Source of the DNA: Aequorivita iocasae
Lineage (GTDB): Bacteria > Bacteroidota > Bacteroidia > Flavobacteriales > Flavobacteriaceae
DNA length: 64,000 nucleotides
Direction: 5' to 3'
NCBI RefSeq assembly: GCF_016757735.1
Contig: NZ_CP068439.1
Location: 992,001 to 1,056,000, forward strand
The translations under genes and the position numbers were made by a program. The notes under the pieces are model-generated. The model searched no databases, had not been told where the DNA came from, and was given only the letters and a program-made list of their open reading frames with translations. Of this stretch, positions 8,679-17,443 are shown piece by piece; the first letter of the stretch is position 1; every line of letters begins with the position of its first letter.

Positions 8679-9095
8679 TTACTTTTCTGAAAAAGGATTA
8701 TAGCTTCCAAAGCTCCAAATATTTCCTTCGGGATCTTTGCAGCTGTAGCCACGGCCACCGTAGTCTTCGTCTTTAATGTCCATTACTATTTCGGCACCAT
8801 TTGCCTTTGCGTTTTTGTAATGTTCATCAACATTCTCGATTATAAAATAAGGTGTTTGGGTATTGTAGCCTTCAAGGTTTTTGGGAAGGTTGAGCATTTT
8901 ACCGAAAGCAGTATCGGGATTGAATGGGTTTACCATTATTAAAGCCTTGCCCAATACCAGTTGTGCGTGAAATATTTTGCCGTTGTCGTCTTTATAAACA
9001 CCGTGTTCCTTAAAACCGAACGCCTTTTTTAAAAATGAAACTGCAGCATTAACATCGCTGTAAATTAAATTGGGTATTGCGCCGTGTTTGCTCAT
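8679..9095 (-). CDS. VOC family protein (glyoxalase/bleomycin-resistance fold, PhnB-like)
   Basis: A 138 aa vicinal-oxygen-chelate protein. Beta-alpha-beta-beta-beta units are visible: IPNLIYSDVNAAVSFLKKAFGF at the N-terminus and the YGGRGYSCKDPEGNIWSFG ending typical of the fold. Such proteins include metal-dependent isomerases, dioxygenases and antibiotic-binding proteins; the substrate is unknown here. It is the second of two VOC genes in this cluster but separated from the other by the TM2 gene and a terminator. Confidence 0.85.
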   Translation of the reverse strand: MSKHGAIPNLIYSDVNAAVSFLKKAFGFKEHGVYKDDNGKIFHAQLVLGKALIMVNPFNPDTAFGKMLNLPKNLEGYNTQTPYFIIENVDEHYKNAKANGAEIVMDIKDEDYGGRGYSCKDPEGNIWSFGSYNPFSEK

Positions 9096-9121
9096 TTTAC
9101 TTTTTTAAAATTTAACAAAGT

Positions 9122-9150
9122 AAAAAAGCCCTTGAAAATATCCAAAGGCT
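9122..9150 (-). terminator. Terminator behind the TM2-domain gene
   Basis: On the minus strand AGCCTTTG (9150-9143) pairs with CAAGGGCT (9134-9127) with one G-U pair, and a run of T follows. It is positioned just after the TM2 gene stop and before the VOC start at 9095, so the VOC gene probably has its own promoter. Confidence 0.7.
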
Positions 9151-9158
9151 CTTAAATT

Positions 9159-9485
9159 TTAAAACCATCCTTTTTTACCAACTTGATAGGTTTGATAAAA
9201 TTCCTCATCACTTTTGGTTAGATAAATTATGCCTTCAATTAAACCTATTATACTGCCGATACCGCAGGTTACTACGGTTATAATTATTTGAATTATCCCT
9301 TCCTGCGTATATCCTAAAATGAATTTATGAATGCCAAATCCACCTAAAAGAATGGCAAGAATTCCTGCCAAAATCTTTTTGTTTTCTTGATTGTGTTGGG
9401 GAGAAGGTTGATTCCAACTTTCGTTAGCGGTATTTCGTGATTGCTGCTGGGTACTGTCATACCCTTGGTTTTGTTGTTCTTCCAT
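9159..9485 (-). CDS. TM2 domain-containing membrane protein
   Basis: A 108 aa protein. A Gln/Asn/Ser-rich cytoplasmic or exposed N-terminus of about 35 residues precedes a TM2 domain: two hydrophobic helices, roughly residues 36-55 and 62-88, with the conserved GGFGIHKFILGY turn and the TCGIGSIIGLIEGIIYL second helix. TM2 proteins are small inner-membrane proteins of unknown function. A terminator follows it, making it probably monocistronic. Confidence 0.88.
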   Translation of the reverse strand: MEEQQNQGYDSTQQQSRNTANESWNQPSPQHNQENKKILAGILAILLGGFGIHKFILGYTQEGIIQIIITVVTCGIGSIIGLIEGIIYLTKSDEEFYQTYQVGKKGWF

Positions 9486-9530
9486 AATATTAATTAGTTG
9501 ATTTTTAACGTATTTTAAATTTATAAAAAA

Positions 9531-9917
9531 TTATAGAAATGCACTATCAACAGGTTCCCAAAGTTCAATTTTATTTCCATCGGGATCGAGTATCCAGCCG
9601 AATTTTCCGTAATCATAGGTCTGCATTTCGCCCACAATTGTTACACCTTCTTCTTTTAAAATTTTCAGTAATTCTTCCAGGTTTTCCACACGGTAGTTAA
9701 CCATAAATTCTTTTTCGCTTGGCAAAAAATAGTTGGTGTCTGCATTAAATGGGCTCCACTGCGTTGAGCATTTGTTGCCCTTTTCGTCTTTCCACCAAAA
9801 GGTGCAGCCGTAAGTATCGGTGTTCAGTCCCAAGTGGTTTTTATACCATTCCTTGGTTTTATCGGGATTTTTGGTCTTAAAAAATATGCCGCCAATGCCC
9901 GTAACTCTTTTTTTCAT
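9531..9917 (-). CDS. VOC family protein (glyoxalase-like)
   Basis: A 128 aa vicinal-oxygen-chelate protein. GGIFFKTKNPDKTKEWYKNHLGL is the usual first beta-alpha unit, and GWILDPDGNKIELWEP is the terminal strand with the Glu ligand of glyoxalase-type metal sites. The true substrate is unknown. It starts 5 bases after the stop of the 2-hydroxyacid dehydrogenase gene, so it is the last member of a minus-strand transcription unit beginning at the lipoprotein gene near 11757. Confidence 0.87.
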   Translation of the reverse strand: MKKRVTGIGGIFFKTKNPDKTKEWYKNHLGLNTDTYGCTFWWKDEKGNKCSTQWSPFNADTNYFLPSEKEFMVNYRVENLEELLKILKEEGVTIVGEMQTYDYGKFGWILDPDGNKIELWEPVDSAFL

Positions 9918-9922
9918 TTATT

Positions 9923-10864
9923 TTATTTTTTGAAATTATCAATTATTTTTTCGGCAATAACCGTTGCCAATTTTTCTTTGCTTTCCACCGTCCATCCGGC
10001 AATGTGCGGACTTAAAATTACATTATCCATTGCAAACAGTTCTTTGAGGGAATTGGGGAGATTGTCCGAATCAAAAAGCGTTTCAAAGGAAAGTTTTTCA
10101 AATTCCAAAACATCAAGCCCAGCTCCCAATATTTTTCCAGCTTTTAACGCCGAAACCAAATCGGCCGTTACAACACTTTTACCGCGTGCGGTATTTATGA
10201 GCCAAAAGGGCTTTGAAAACGAATTGATGAATTCTGAATTCACCATTTTATCCGTCAAAGGAGTCCAAGGCGTGTGAAGGCTTAAAACATCTATTTTTTG
10301 TTGAAGTTCTTTTAAAGATACTTGTTTCGCATTTTCATCACCAACATTTTCTTTTATGTCGAAACAAATTACTTCGCAATCAAAACCTTTTAGTTTTTTT
10401 GCGAACGCTTTGCCCATATTGCCGTAACCGATGATTCCAACGGTTTTTCCGTCCAGTTCTATCCCGCGGTTGGCTTCGCGGTTCCAAAGGCCATTTTTAA
10501 CTTCCCTGTCGGCTTTATTTAAGTTGTTAAATAGCGAAAGAAGCATTCCAAGCGCATGTTCACCCACAGCGTTTCTATTGCCTTCGGGGGCAGCAATTAA
10601 TTTAATTCCGAGTTGTTCTGCATAATCCATATCGATGCTTTCCAAACCGGCACCAACACGGGCTATAAATTTCAGGTTTTTTGCGGCATCGAGAAATTGT
10701 TTGTCAATGTTGAAACGGCTTCGGATTACGATTCCATCGTAATTCGAGATAATTTGCTCTATTTCAGATTTTGAAGCTTTGTAATTTTCTTGATTTGAAA
10801 ACCCTGCGCCCTCAAGCATTTTCAACAATAAGGGATGGTTGCTATCGAGGTGAAGAATTTTCAT
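9923..10864 (-). CDS. D-2-hydroxyacid dehydrogenase (phosphoglycerate-dehydrogenase-like)
   Basis: A 313 aa NAD-dependent enzyme. The Rossmann motif GIIGYGNMG lies near residue 143. The catalytic trio is present: Arg in NTARGKSVV, an acidic residue in the GAGLDVLEFE segment, and His in SPHIAGWT. The absence of an ACT/regulatory domain separates it from long-form SerA. It could oxidise 3-phosphoglycerate for serine synthesis or act on another 2-hydroxyacid. The cupin gene just upstream (3-base gap) and VOC gene just downstream indicate an operon, but do not settle the substrate. Confidence 0.88.
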   Translation of the reverse strand: MKILHLDSNHPLLLKMLEGAGFSNQENYKASKSEIEQIISNYDGIVIRSRFNIDKQFLDAAKNLKFIARVGAGLESIDMDYAEQLGIKLIAAPEGNRNAVGEHALGMLLSLFNNLNKADREVKNGLWNREANRGIELDGKTVGIIGYGNMGKAFAKKLKGFDCEVICFDIKENVGDENAKQVSLKELQQKIDVLSLHTPWTPLTDKMVNSEFINSFSKPFWLINTARGKSVVTADLVSALKAGKILGAGLDVLEFEKLSFETLFDSDNLPNSLKELFAMDNVILSPHIAGWTVESKEKLATVIAEKIIDNFKK

Positions 10865-10867
10865 ATA

Positions 10868-11233
10868 TTATATTTTTGGGTATTCGGAAACGGTTTTTTC
10901 TGAAGTTACATTGCCGGTGTGTTTTGTGGAAAGTTTTTCAAAAAGAAGCACGTGTACCTCTTCGCCATTCTGCGTTTTTGGGCAATGTTCCACACCTTTT
11001 GGAACCACGATTATTTCACCTTCGGAAACAATTTCAACATTATCGCGGAAGTGCATTTCTAAAGTTCCTTTTTGCACAAAAAATAACTCATCTTCCTCTT
11101 CGTGCTTGTGCCACACAAATTCGTCCTTCAACTTTGCCAAAAGCACTTGCATATTGTCCACAACGGCTATTTGGTGGGGGTGCCAATGTTTTTTGAATGA
11201 AGAAAATTTTTCTTCAAGATTGATAGTTTGCAT
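10868..11233 (-). CDS. Cupin domain protein
   Basis: A 121 aa single cupin barrel. The first motif WHKHEEEDELFFVQKG supplies His/His/Glu metal ligands, and the second motif is VVPKGVEHCPKT with the terminal His. Such proteins are small isomerases, dioxygenases or sensors; none can be specified. It lies 2 bases after the lipoprotein gene and 3 bases before the dehydrogenase gene, so is clearly part of the same transcript. Confidence 0.88.
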   Translation of the reverse strand: MQTINLEEKFSSFKKHWHPHQIAVVDNMQVLLAKLKDEFVWHKHEEEDELFFVQKGTLEMHFRDNVEIVSEGEIIVVPKGVEHCPKTQNGEEVHVLLFEKLSTKHTGNVTSEKTVSEYPKI

Positions 11234-11235
11234 AA

Positions 11236-11757
11236 CTATTCATGTTGGTTTGGATTCGCCTGCGGATAGGGTATCATTTCCTTTTGTGAAAGGTTTTCAA
11301 TTTTAAAATAATTTTTCTTTCCACCGAACCAATATTCTAGAACCGCTTGGTTTTCCTCCAACTGAAAAGGAAACGCTTTTGAAAGTGTATTTTGCGCTTC
11401 TTTCATTGGGTCTGCATCCATGACAATATCGCGCTGGGTTTCATTTTTAAGATAGCCCACAAATTGTTTTGGTTCGTTTATATTGCCTTTTGCTTCAAGA
11501 ATATGGTTTCTGAAGTAGATATTTTGAATTACAACATCTGAATTTATTTCGCTGAAAATAATATGGATATTAGTTCCAGAACCACCATCTTTTATACCAG
11601 CCACCCAGTTTTGGTAATATGCTTCGGCAATCTTAAACGGAGGATTTTGTACAAATGTTTTATTATCATTCACTTCCTGTGCCCCACCACAGTTGGAAAA
11701 GCTGAGCAACAATAAAGGCATCGTCAAAAGAAATACTATGGTTTTTATTTTTTTCAT
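11236..11757 (-). CDS. Lipoprotein of unknown function
   Basis: A 173 aa predicted lipoprotein. After a Lys-rich start and a strongly hydrophobic segment, the lipobox-like LSFSNC places the lipidated cysteine near residue 23, followed by Gly-Gly. The mature part has Trp-rich beta-strand-like segments (VLEYWFGGKKNYFKIE). I recognise no family by name. It is the first gene of the unit lipoprotein-cupin-dehydrogenase-VOC. A weak -7-like box (AATATTTG on the minus strand, 11780-11773) lies upstream. Confidence 0.78.
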   Translation of the reverse strand: MKKIKTIVFLLTMPLLLLSFSNCGGAQEVNDNKTFVQNPPFKIAEAYYQNWVAGIKDGGSGTNIHIIFSEINSDVVIQNIYFRNHILEAKGNINEPKQFVGYLKNETQRDIVMDADPMKEAQNTLSKAFPFQLEENQAVLEYWFGGKKNYFKIENLSQKEMIPYPQANPNQHE

Positions 11758-11786
11758 AATTCCTTAAAATTACAAATATTATGCAA

Positions 11787-11820
11787 CAAAAAAGCCTTCC
11801 GAAAAACGAAAGGCTCTTTT
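11787..11820 (-). terminator. Terminator of the ATP synthase operon
   Basis: On the minus strand AGCCTTTCG (11815-11807) pairs with CGGAAGGCT (11801-11793) over nine base pairs including one G-U, with a loop of five T and a run of T after the stem. It lies 18 bases behind the atpG stop, so it ends the atp transcript before the lipoprotein gene. Confidence 0.85.
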
Positions 11821-11838
11821 TAATTGATTTTTATGATA

Positions 11839-12714
11839 TTATCCGGCCAAAGCTTCCGCACCACCAACAATTTCAAGGATTTCGTTAGTAATGGCAGCTT
11901 GACGCGCTTTGTTGTATTGAAGTTTCAATGCATCACGAAGTTCAGTAGCATTGTCGGTTGCTTTGTGCATCGCCGTCATACGTGCGCCGTGTTCACTGGC
12001 AACACTATCGCGAAGGGCTTTGAACAATTGTGTTTTCAAGCTCTTTGGAATCAAAGCCTCTACAATTTCTTCTTTTGAAGGTTCAAAAATGTAGAAGGTT
12101 TCGCTGGATTTTGCTTCCTGTCCCTCAATTTGTTTTGGAGGCAGAATTGGCAAAAACTGCTCGGTCATAACAATTTGCGTAGCAGCATTTTTGAAATTAT
12201 TGTAAACCAAAATGATCTTATCATATTTTCCTTGGGAAAAAAGATCCATTAATTTTTCAGCAATTTCAGAAGTATTCTCAAAAGAAAGATCGTCAAAAAT
12301 ACCGTTGTTGTTTTCAAGAACAGTTCCTGTTTTTTTCAGAATATCATTCCCTTTTTTTCCAAGGGTCATAAAATCCACTTGCTTTCCAGCGTAAGTATTA
12401 GCAGCTAAATTGCGGGCTTCTTTTACAATATTACTGTTGAAAGCTCCCGCCAAACCACGGTTACTGGTTATGGCAACAACTAAAATTTTGTTCGCCTCGC
12501 GCTGATCAGAATACTTGCTGCCTGTATCGGCATCAAGTGTAGCGCTTAGGTTTTGCAAAAGTTCGGTAAGCTTTTCAGAATAGGGACGCATCGCGGTAAT
12601 GGCATCCTGCGCCTTTTTCAATTTTGCAGCAGAAACCATTTTCATGGCACTGGTAATCTGCATCGTTGAACCAACGGATGATATTCTGTTTCTAATTTCC
12701 TTAAGATTCGCCAT
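11839..12714 (-). CDS. atpG: ATP synthase F1 subunit gamma
   Basis: The rotor shaft of F1, coupling proton flow to ATP synthesis. The N-terminus MANLKEIRNRISSVGSTMQITSAMKMV and the C-terminal NATELRDALKLQYNKARQAAITNEI form the two long helices of the coiled-coil shaft, as in all gamma subunits; 291 aa is a normal length. It is the last gene of the operon, separated from atpA by 72 bases that hold a large inverted repeat, and followed by a strong terminator. Confidence 0.97.
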   Translation of the reverse strand: MANLKEIRNRISSVGSTMQITSAMKMVSAAKLKKAQDAITAMRPYSEKLTELLQNLSATLDADTGSKYSDQREANKILVVAITSNRGLAGAFNSNIVKEARNLAANTYAGKQVDFMTLGKKGNDILKKTGTVLENNNGIFDDLSFENTSEIAEKLMDLFSQGKYDKIILVYNNFKNAATQIVMTEQFLPILPPKQIEGQEAKSSETFYIFEPSKEEIVEALIPKSLKTQLFKALRDSVASEHGARMTAMHKATDNATELRDALKLQYNKARQAAITNEILEIVGGAEALAG

Positions 12715-12737
12715 TCTTTTATAGAATTGAGTATTTA

Positions 12738-12776
12738 GTATTGAGTATCGAGATATATTTTCTCAATACTCAATAC
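12738..12776. repeat. 16-bp inverted repeat between atpA and atpG
   Basis: The arms at 12738-12753 and 12761-12776 are complementary at 15 of 16 positions (the remaining one can form G-U on one strand), with a 7-base AT loop. A partial direct repeat (GAGTATTTAGTA / GAGTATCGAG) sits in the left arm. Transcribed as RNA this is a long stem in the atpA-atpG intercistronic spacer. There is no T run, so it is not a simple terminator. Confidence 0.8.
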
Positions 12777-12786
12777 AGAAATCTAA

Positions 12787-14367
12787 CTACTTTTTATATT
12801 TCGCTGAAAGATCAGCAGCAACTGTTGTCATCACATCAATTGCCTCATCAGTAAGTTTACCAGCTTTAAGATCGTTAAGCGTGTCTCTGTGCTTTACGTT
12901 CAACATTTCTAGGTAATCTCTTTCAAATTCTTTTACTTTTTCAACAGGGACGTTACGCATCAAGTTTTTGGAACCTGCGTAGATTACCGCAATTTGATCT
13001 TCCACCGTGTACGGATCGTTTTCAGACTGCTTTAATATCTCTACGTTACGCTTTCCTTTTTCAATAACGTTCAAGGTTGCAGCATCCAAATCTGAACCGA
13101 ATTTTGCAAACGCTTCCAATTCACGGAAAGCAGCCTGATCAAGTTTCAAGGTACCGGCTACCTTTTTCATCGATTTAATCTGAGCGTTACCACCCACACG
13201 AGATACCGAAATACCTACGTTAATAGCTGGACGAACACCCGCGTTGAACAAATCTCCATCCAAGAAAATCTGTCCATCGGTAATCGAAATTACGTTTGTT
13301 GGAATATACGCCGAAACGTCACCCGCCTGTGTTTCAATAATAGGAAGTGCAGTCAATGAACCCCCACCTTTTACGATTCCTTTCAATGATTCCGGAAGAT
13401 CGTTCATTTCCTTTGCGATATCATCATCGGCAATCACCTTAGCGGCACGCTCCAACAATCTTGAGTGAAGGAAGAAAACGTCTCCAGGGTAAGCCTCACG
13501 TCCCGGTGGACGACGAAGCAAAAGCGACACCTCACGGTATGCTACCGCTTGTTTTGAAAGATCATCATAAACAATCAATGCTGGACGACCGGTATCACGG
13601 AAATACTCACCAATTGCTGCACCTGCGAAAGGAGCATATACCTGCATAGGTGCAGGGTCAGATGCATTTGCGGCAACGATGGTGGTATAGGCCAAAGCGC
13701 CTTTTTCTTCCAATACTTGTGCAATGTTTGCAACTGTTGAAGCTTTTTGCCCAACAGCAACATATATACAATATACAGGCTGGCCTGCATCGTAAAATTC
13801 TTTTTGGTTCAAAATGGTATCGATACAAACGGTAGATTTACCAGTTTGGCGGTCACCAATAACAAGTTCACGCTGACCTCGGCCAACAGGAATCATTGCA
13901 TCAATAGACTTAATACCAGTTTGAAGTGGCTCAGTTACCGGCTGACGGTAAATTACACCCGGAGCTTTACGCTCCAATGGCATTTCATAAGTTTCACCAG
14001 TGATTGGACCTTTACCATCGATAGGCTGACCCAAAGTGTTTACCACACGGCCAACAATGCCTTCACCTACTTTAAGTGAAGCAATACGCTGTGTACGTTT
14101 TACGGTTGAACCTTCTTTAATTTCTTTTGAAGGACCTAAAAGTACGATACCTACGTTGTCTTCCTCAAGGTTCAATACAATACCTTCAAGACCGCTTTCA
14201 AAAGCTACCAATTCACCGTATTGCGCGTTTGAAAGTCCGTATGCACGAACAATACCGTCACCTACGGTTAATACAGTTCCTACTTCGTCCAGGGAAGCAG
14301 TTGCTTCAAAGCCTGTAAGTTGTTGCTTTAATATTGCTGATACTTCAGCTGGTTTTACTTCTGCCAT
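12787..14367 (-). CDS. atpA: ATP synthase F1 subunit alpha
   Basis: Non-catalytic nucleotide-binding subunit of F1. The P-loop GDRQTGKST is near residue 170 and the alpha-specific [14 protein letters not shown] is near 370; 526 aa is the family length. The gene follows atpH with 53 bases between, which contain a copy of a dispersed 25-bp repeat, and precedes atpG. Partner subunit beta is not encoded in this operon. Confidence 0.98.
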   Translation of the reverse strand: MAEVKPAEVSAILKQQLTGFEATASLDEVGTVLTVGDGIVRAYGLSNAQYGELVAFESGLEGIVLNLEEDNVGIVLLGPSKEIKEGSTVKRTQRIASLKVGEGIVGRVVNTLGQPIDGKGPITGETYEMPLERKAPGVIYRQPVTEPLQTGIKSIDAMIPVGRGQRELVIGDRQTGKSTVCIDTILNQKEFYDAGQPVYCIYVAVGQKASTVANIAQVLEEKGALAYTTIVAANASDPAPMQVYAPFAGAAIGEYFRDTGRPALIVYDDLSKQAVAYREVSLLLRRPPGREAYPGDVFFLHSRLLERAAKVIADDDIAKEMNDLPESLKGIVKGGGSLTALPIIETQAGDVSAYIPTNVISITDGQIFLDGDLFNAGVRPAINVGISVSRVGGNAQIKSMKKVAGTLKLDQAAFRELEAFAKFGSDLDAATLNVIEKGKRNVEILKQSENDPYTVEDQIAVIYAGSKNLMRNVPVEKVKEFERDYLEMLNVKHRDTLNDLKAGKLTDEAIDVMTTVAADLSAKYKK

Positions 14368-14389
14368 TTTATTTGTATTTATGATTTTA

Positions 14390-14414
14390 CCCTTCGACTG
14401 CGCTCAGGATGACA
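14390..14414. repeat. Dispersed 25-bp repeat, copy 1 (atpH-atpA spacer)
   Basis: This 25-base element, beginning CCCTTCGACTGCGCTCAGG, recurs at 23436-23460 with a single mismatch. Both copies are intergenic. The central TCGACTGCGCTCAGG part is markedly more GC-rich than the surroundings. It resembles short intergenic repeats seen scattered in many bacterial genomes. Confidence 0.8.
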
Positions 14415-14420
14415 CAAAAA

Positions 14421-14957
14421 TTATATTGATTTACTGAATTCTCTTTTTAAATTTCCAAATTGGTTCGCGATGCTCGCGTTATATTGAATATCGCCAACGC
14501 GAAGGATAAATCCTCCAATAATTGCTGGGTCAACTTCGTTTTTAAGCGTTACTTTTTCGCTTCCGGTCAATTGCTTTACCTTAGCCATAACCTTACTTTC
14601 CAATTCGGAAGAAAGTGGTACTGCCGTTATAACGGTTGCAACTTTTACACCTTGTTCGTCATTATAAAGATCAACATAGCTTTTTGCTACATTTCCTAAT
14701 AAGGAAGTACGTTTATTGTCAACCAAAATATTGATAAGCGAATGCGTAGTTTCAGATTGCCCGCTAAAAATTTTCAGCAAAGCCTGCTTTTTGTCATTGG
14801 CCTTAATTACCGGACTTTGAAGTACGGCTTGCAACTCTCGGCTGCCTTCAATTGTGTTGTAAACAGATTGCATATCGCCAAAAACAACAGCTTCTGTGTT
14901 GTTTTCGTTTGCTTTCTGCAAGATTGCTTTTGCGTATCGTATCGCTGCTCTGCTCAT
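14421..14957 (-). CDS. atpH: ATP synthase F1 subunit delta
   Basis: The peripheral-stalk protein that ties the F1 head to subunit b. A helical N-terminal domain (RAAIRYAKAILQKA) precedes the conserved C-terminal segment DPAIIGGFILRVGDIQYNASIANQFGNLKREF, diagnostic for delta/OSCP; the length is 178 aa. Its start is 4 bases after the atpF stop, indicating translational coupling. Confidence 0.95.
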   Translation of the reverse strand: MSRAAIRYAKAILQKANENNTEAVVFGDMQSVYNTIEGSRELQAVLQSPVIKANDKKQALLKIFSGQSETTHSLINILVDNKRTSLLGNVAKSYVDLYNDEQGVKVATVITAVPLSSELESKVMAKVKQLTGSEKVTLKNEVDPAIIGGFILRVGDIQYNASIANQFGNLKREFSKSI

Positions 14958-14961
14958 TATC

Positions 14962-15462
14962 TTAGTTTAATTTGGCTTCGCCCAACATTTCATCTACAAG
15001 CTTTAATTGCTTGTCTTTATCAGAAAGTTCGTGTTTTACTACTTTCTCGGCAATTTCCAAAGAAAGGCTTGCCACTTGTTGTTTCAACTCTGCAATAGCT
15101 GATTTTTTTTCACTTTCAATTGCTGCTTGTGCGTGCGCAACCATTTTGTCTGCTTCGCCTTTGGCTTCTTCTTTTGCGTCGGCAATCATTTTTGCTTTGA
15201 TTTCACGGGCCTCCTTCAACATTACTTCGCGTTCAGAACGGGCTTCTTGCAAAAGTTTTTCGTTGTCAGCTTGAAGGTTTTGCATTTCCAATTTTGCTTT
15301 TTCAGCAGAATCCAATGCATTTTTAATTCCTTCTTCACGCTCATTAACAGCATTCAAAATAGGTTTCCAAGCAAATTTGCGCAGCAACAAAAGCAACAGC
15401 ACAAAAATGATGATTTGCCAGAAGAAAAGTCCGAATGAAAAGTCGTTAACTAATTTTTCCAT
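14962..15462 (-). CDS. atpF: ATP synthase Fo subunit b
   Basis: Membrane-anchored peripheral stalk. One transmembrane helix at about residues 8-28 (LFFWQIIIFVLLLLLLRKFAW) is followed by a long, charged, Ala/Glu/Lys-rich coiled coil to the C-terminus; 166 aa is typical. It lies between atpE and atpH. The spacer to atpE, 109 bases, contains a stable hairpin. Confidence 0.96.
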   Translation of the reverse strand: MEKLVNDFSFGLFFWQIIIFVLLLLLLRKFAWKPILNAVNEREEGIKNALDSAEKAKLEMQNLQADNEKLLQEARSEREVMLKEAREIKAKMIADAKEEAKGEADKMVAHAQAAIESEKKSAIAELKQQVASLSLEIAEKVVKHELSDKDKQLKLVDEMLGEAKLN

Positions 15463-15525
15463 ATGAATGGTCGCCGTAACGGCTATTTATTTAATTTAAA
15501 CTGTATGCTCAATTTTAATTTTTAA

Positions 15526-15558
15526 CAAACGGCGGTAACCAACCGTCACAGCCGTTTG
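15526..15558 (-). other. RNA hairpin in the atpE-atpF spacer
   Basis: CAAACGGC at 15526-15533 and GCCGTTTG at 15551-15558 form a perfect 8-bp stem around a 17-base loop, which can itself pair GGT with ACC. It starts 14 bases beyond the atpE stop. On the minus strand it is followed by TTAAAAATT rather than a run of T, so it is more likely an mRNA-stabilising or attenuating structure than a full terminator. Confidence 0.6.
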
Positions 15559-15571
15559 CTAGTTTTTTTGA

Positions 15572-15781
<210 letters not shown>

Positions 15782-15795
15782 TTAAACACTCTTTA

Positions 15796-16944
15796 TTATA
15801 AATGCTGCACTTCGCCTTCGTGTGCTTCGTGCTCTGCGTGCGTTTCGCTTGCAAAACCGAAGTATAAAGCTGCCAACATTGTGAAAATATACGCTTGTAG
15901 CAATGCTACCAATAATTCAATAAGTGAAATGGCAAACGAAAGTCCGAAAGACAATGGTCCGCCGATCCAGCTTTTGAAAATAAATATCAACCCGATCAAA
16001 CTCATCAATACCACGTGACCCGCTGTCATGTTTGCGTACAAACGTATAAGCAGCGCAAAAGGTTTAATGAACAATCCTAAAATTTCTATAGGAACAAGGA
16101 TGATATAAATCAATATTTTTCCTGCCCATGGCATTCCATCGCCAAGTGGGTCAAAAATGTGTTTCCAGTAATCTTTGGTTCCGGTGAAAGTGGTTATCAA
16201 AAATACGATAATTGCCAAAGCAGTTGTAACTGCAATATTGCCAGTAACATTTACCCCGAGTGGGGTTAGGCCGAACATATTCAAAAACCATATAAAGAAA
16301 AATACGGTCAATAGGAACGGCATGTATTTTTTGTATTTATTCTCGCCAATGTTTGCGATAGCAATATCATCACGAATGTAAAGCACAATCGGCTCAAAGA
16401 AACGACCGATCCCACGAGGAATGCTGCCGTTTTTGGCGTAGCTTTTGGCAAGGCTGCTAAACAACCAAATCAACAAAAGCCCCGTAACCAACATCATTAC
16501 AACACTTTTGGTAATGGAAAGATCTAACGGACGAACATTGGTAGGGTGGTGCGATTCATCATAATTGATGGTCCCATCGGCATCGGTTCTGTAGATTTTG
16601 CTATGGTAAAGTTTGTAGTAATTTCCGTTTGACTCAACCACGTTTTCACCATGATGAAATTCAGAAGACATAAACGTGTGAAGCCCTTCGTCCCAAAGAA
16701 TTACAGGAAGTGGAAACCCGTAATGGTGGGTTTCGCCCGTCTCATCATCCGTGGATCCAAAAAAATTAAAATCGTGAGAATCCATCAAGTGATGGTTAAT
16801 GAATTCCTTTATTTCCTCTTTCTTGGTTTTGCCCTCTGGAAGAATTTCTTTTGCCTCCTCCGTGTGCTCGTCTTGGGCTACGGCTGAAAAAGAACCAATA
16901 AACAATAAAACTGAAAGTAATCTAACCAATGTTTTTCTTTGCAT
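15796..16944 (-). CDS. atpB: ATP synthase Fo subunit a
   Basis: The membrane stator with the proton half-channels. The C-terminal helices contain the essential Arg in LLIRLYANMTAGH. The start at 16944 gives 382 aa and an N-terminal signal-peptide-like stretch MQRKTLVRLLSVLLFIGSFS followed by AVAQ, then a roughly 150-residue extramembrane region common in Bacteroidota a subunits. An ATG at 16989 in the same frame is rejected because it lies upstream of a strong -7 promoter box. This is the first structural gene of the operon. Confidence 0.96.
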   Translation of the reverse strand: MQRKTLVRLLSVLLFIGSFSAVAQDEHTEEAKEILPEGKTKKEEIKEFINHHLMDSHDFNFFGSTDDETGETHHYGFPLPVILWDEGLHTFMSSEFHHGENVVESNGNYYKLYHSKIYRTDADGTINYDESHHPTNVRPLDLSITKSVVMMLVTGLLLIWLFSSLAKSYAKNGSIPRGIGRFFEPIVLYIRDDIAIANIGENKYKKYMPFLLTVFFFIWFLNMFGLTPLGVNVTGNIAVTTALAIIVFLITTFTGTKDYWKHIFDPLGDGMPWAGKILIYIILVPIEILGLFIKPFALLIRLYANMTAGHVVLMSLIGLIFIFKSWIGGPLSFGLSFAISLIELLVALLQAYIFTMLAALYFGFASETHAEHEAHEGEVQHL

Positions 16945-16978
16945 CTCTGAACAAATAACGGTGTCCTTAAAATCGGTG

Positions 16979-16986
16979 CAAAAATA
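16979..16986 (-). promoter_or_regulatory. -7 promoter box for the atpB operon
   Basis: On the minus strand TATTTTTG, an exact TAnnTTTG match, lies 34 bases before the chosen atpB ATG. It would give a transcript starting near 16972. It also decides the start codon: the in-frame ATG at 16989 would not be transcribed from it. Confidence 0.65.
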
Positions 16987-17045
16987 CATTTCTTTCTTAG
17001 AAAGAAAAAACTATTTTTTGTGTTTTTTTCTTTGGAATAAATATG

Positions 17046-17435
17046 CTAAAAATCCTGATTATTAAGCTGTTTTGAAAGATAGGCCACTTCCAAAATTAAA
17101 CAAGTAGCGTACGGAACAAAAAACGCAGCAAATTCCGAAGTGGCCATTGTTCCGTCTTCACGGTAAAAAGGATAAAAAATGAAGAAGAAAACTAAGAATT
17201 TAAAGCCACTTCCCCCCAAAAAGATAAATCCCGTATGTGAAGATTTCTTGTTAAATTTTGATTGGATGAAGATTAAAATAGTCGCTGCCAATGCATAATT
17301 GATTACATATGAAAGCACAATTCTATCGGCAAAAATTGGCAACCCCATATTTTGAAGTATAAATAGGTGTGCAGCAAAAATCACAAGTATTACCAATAAA
17401 AGAAGTGCCAAAAATTTAAGAGTAGCTTTTTTCAT
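17046..17435 (-). CDS. Small membrane protein at the head of the ATP synthase cluster (DUF6168-like)
   Basis: A 129 aa hydrophobic protein with four predicted transmembrane helices at about residues 8-28, 42-60, 70-90 and 100-120. Its size and place between atpZ and atpB match where many bacteria encode AtpI, an assembly factor for the c-ring, though sequence similarity to AtpI is not evident to me. I recall the family DUF6168 for flavobacterial members. It starts 8 bases after the atpZ stop; a role in Fo assembly is inferred from position only. Confidence 0.7.
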   Translation of the reverse strand: MKKATLKFLALLLLVILVIFAAHLFILQNMGLPIFADRIVLSYVINYALAATILIFIQSKFNKKSSHTGFIFLGGSGFKFLVFFFIFYPFYREDGTMATSEFAAFFVPYATCLILEVAYLSKQLNNQDF

Positions 17436-17443
17436 TAAAGAAA

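Noticed and set aside
13461-14437. Overlapping + strand frames opposite atpA
   Set aside because: They are antisense shadows of the highly conserved atpA frame.
16945-16989. Longer N-terminus for atpB from the ATG at 16989
   Set aside because: It would begin upstream of the likely promoter -7 box and place 15 extra residues before an ordinary signal peptide.
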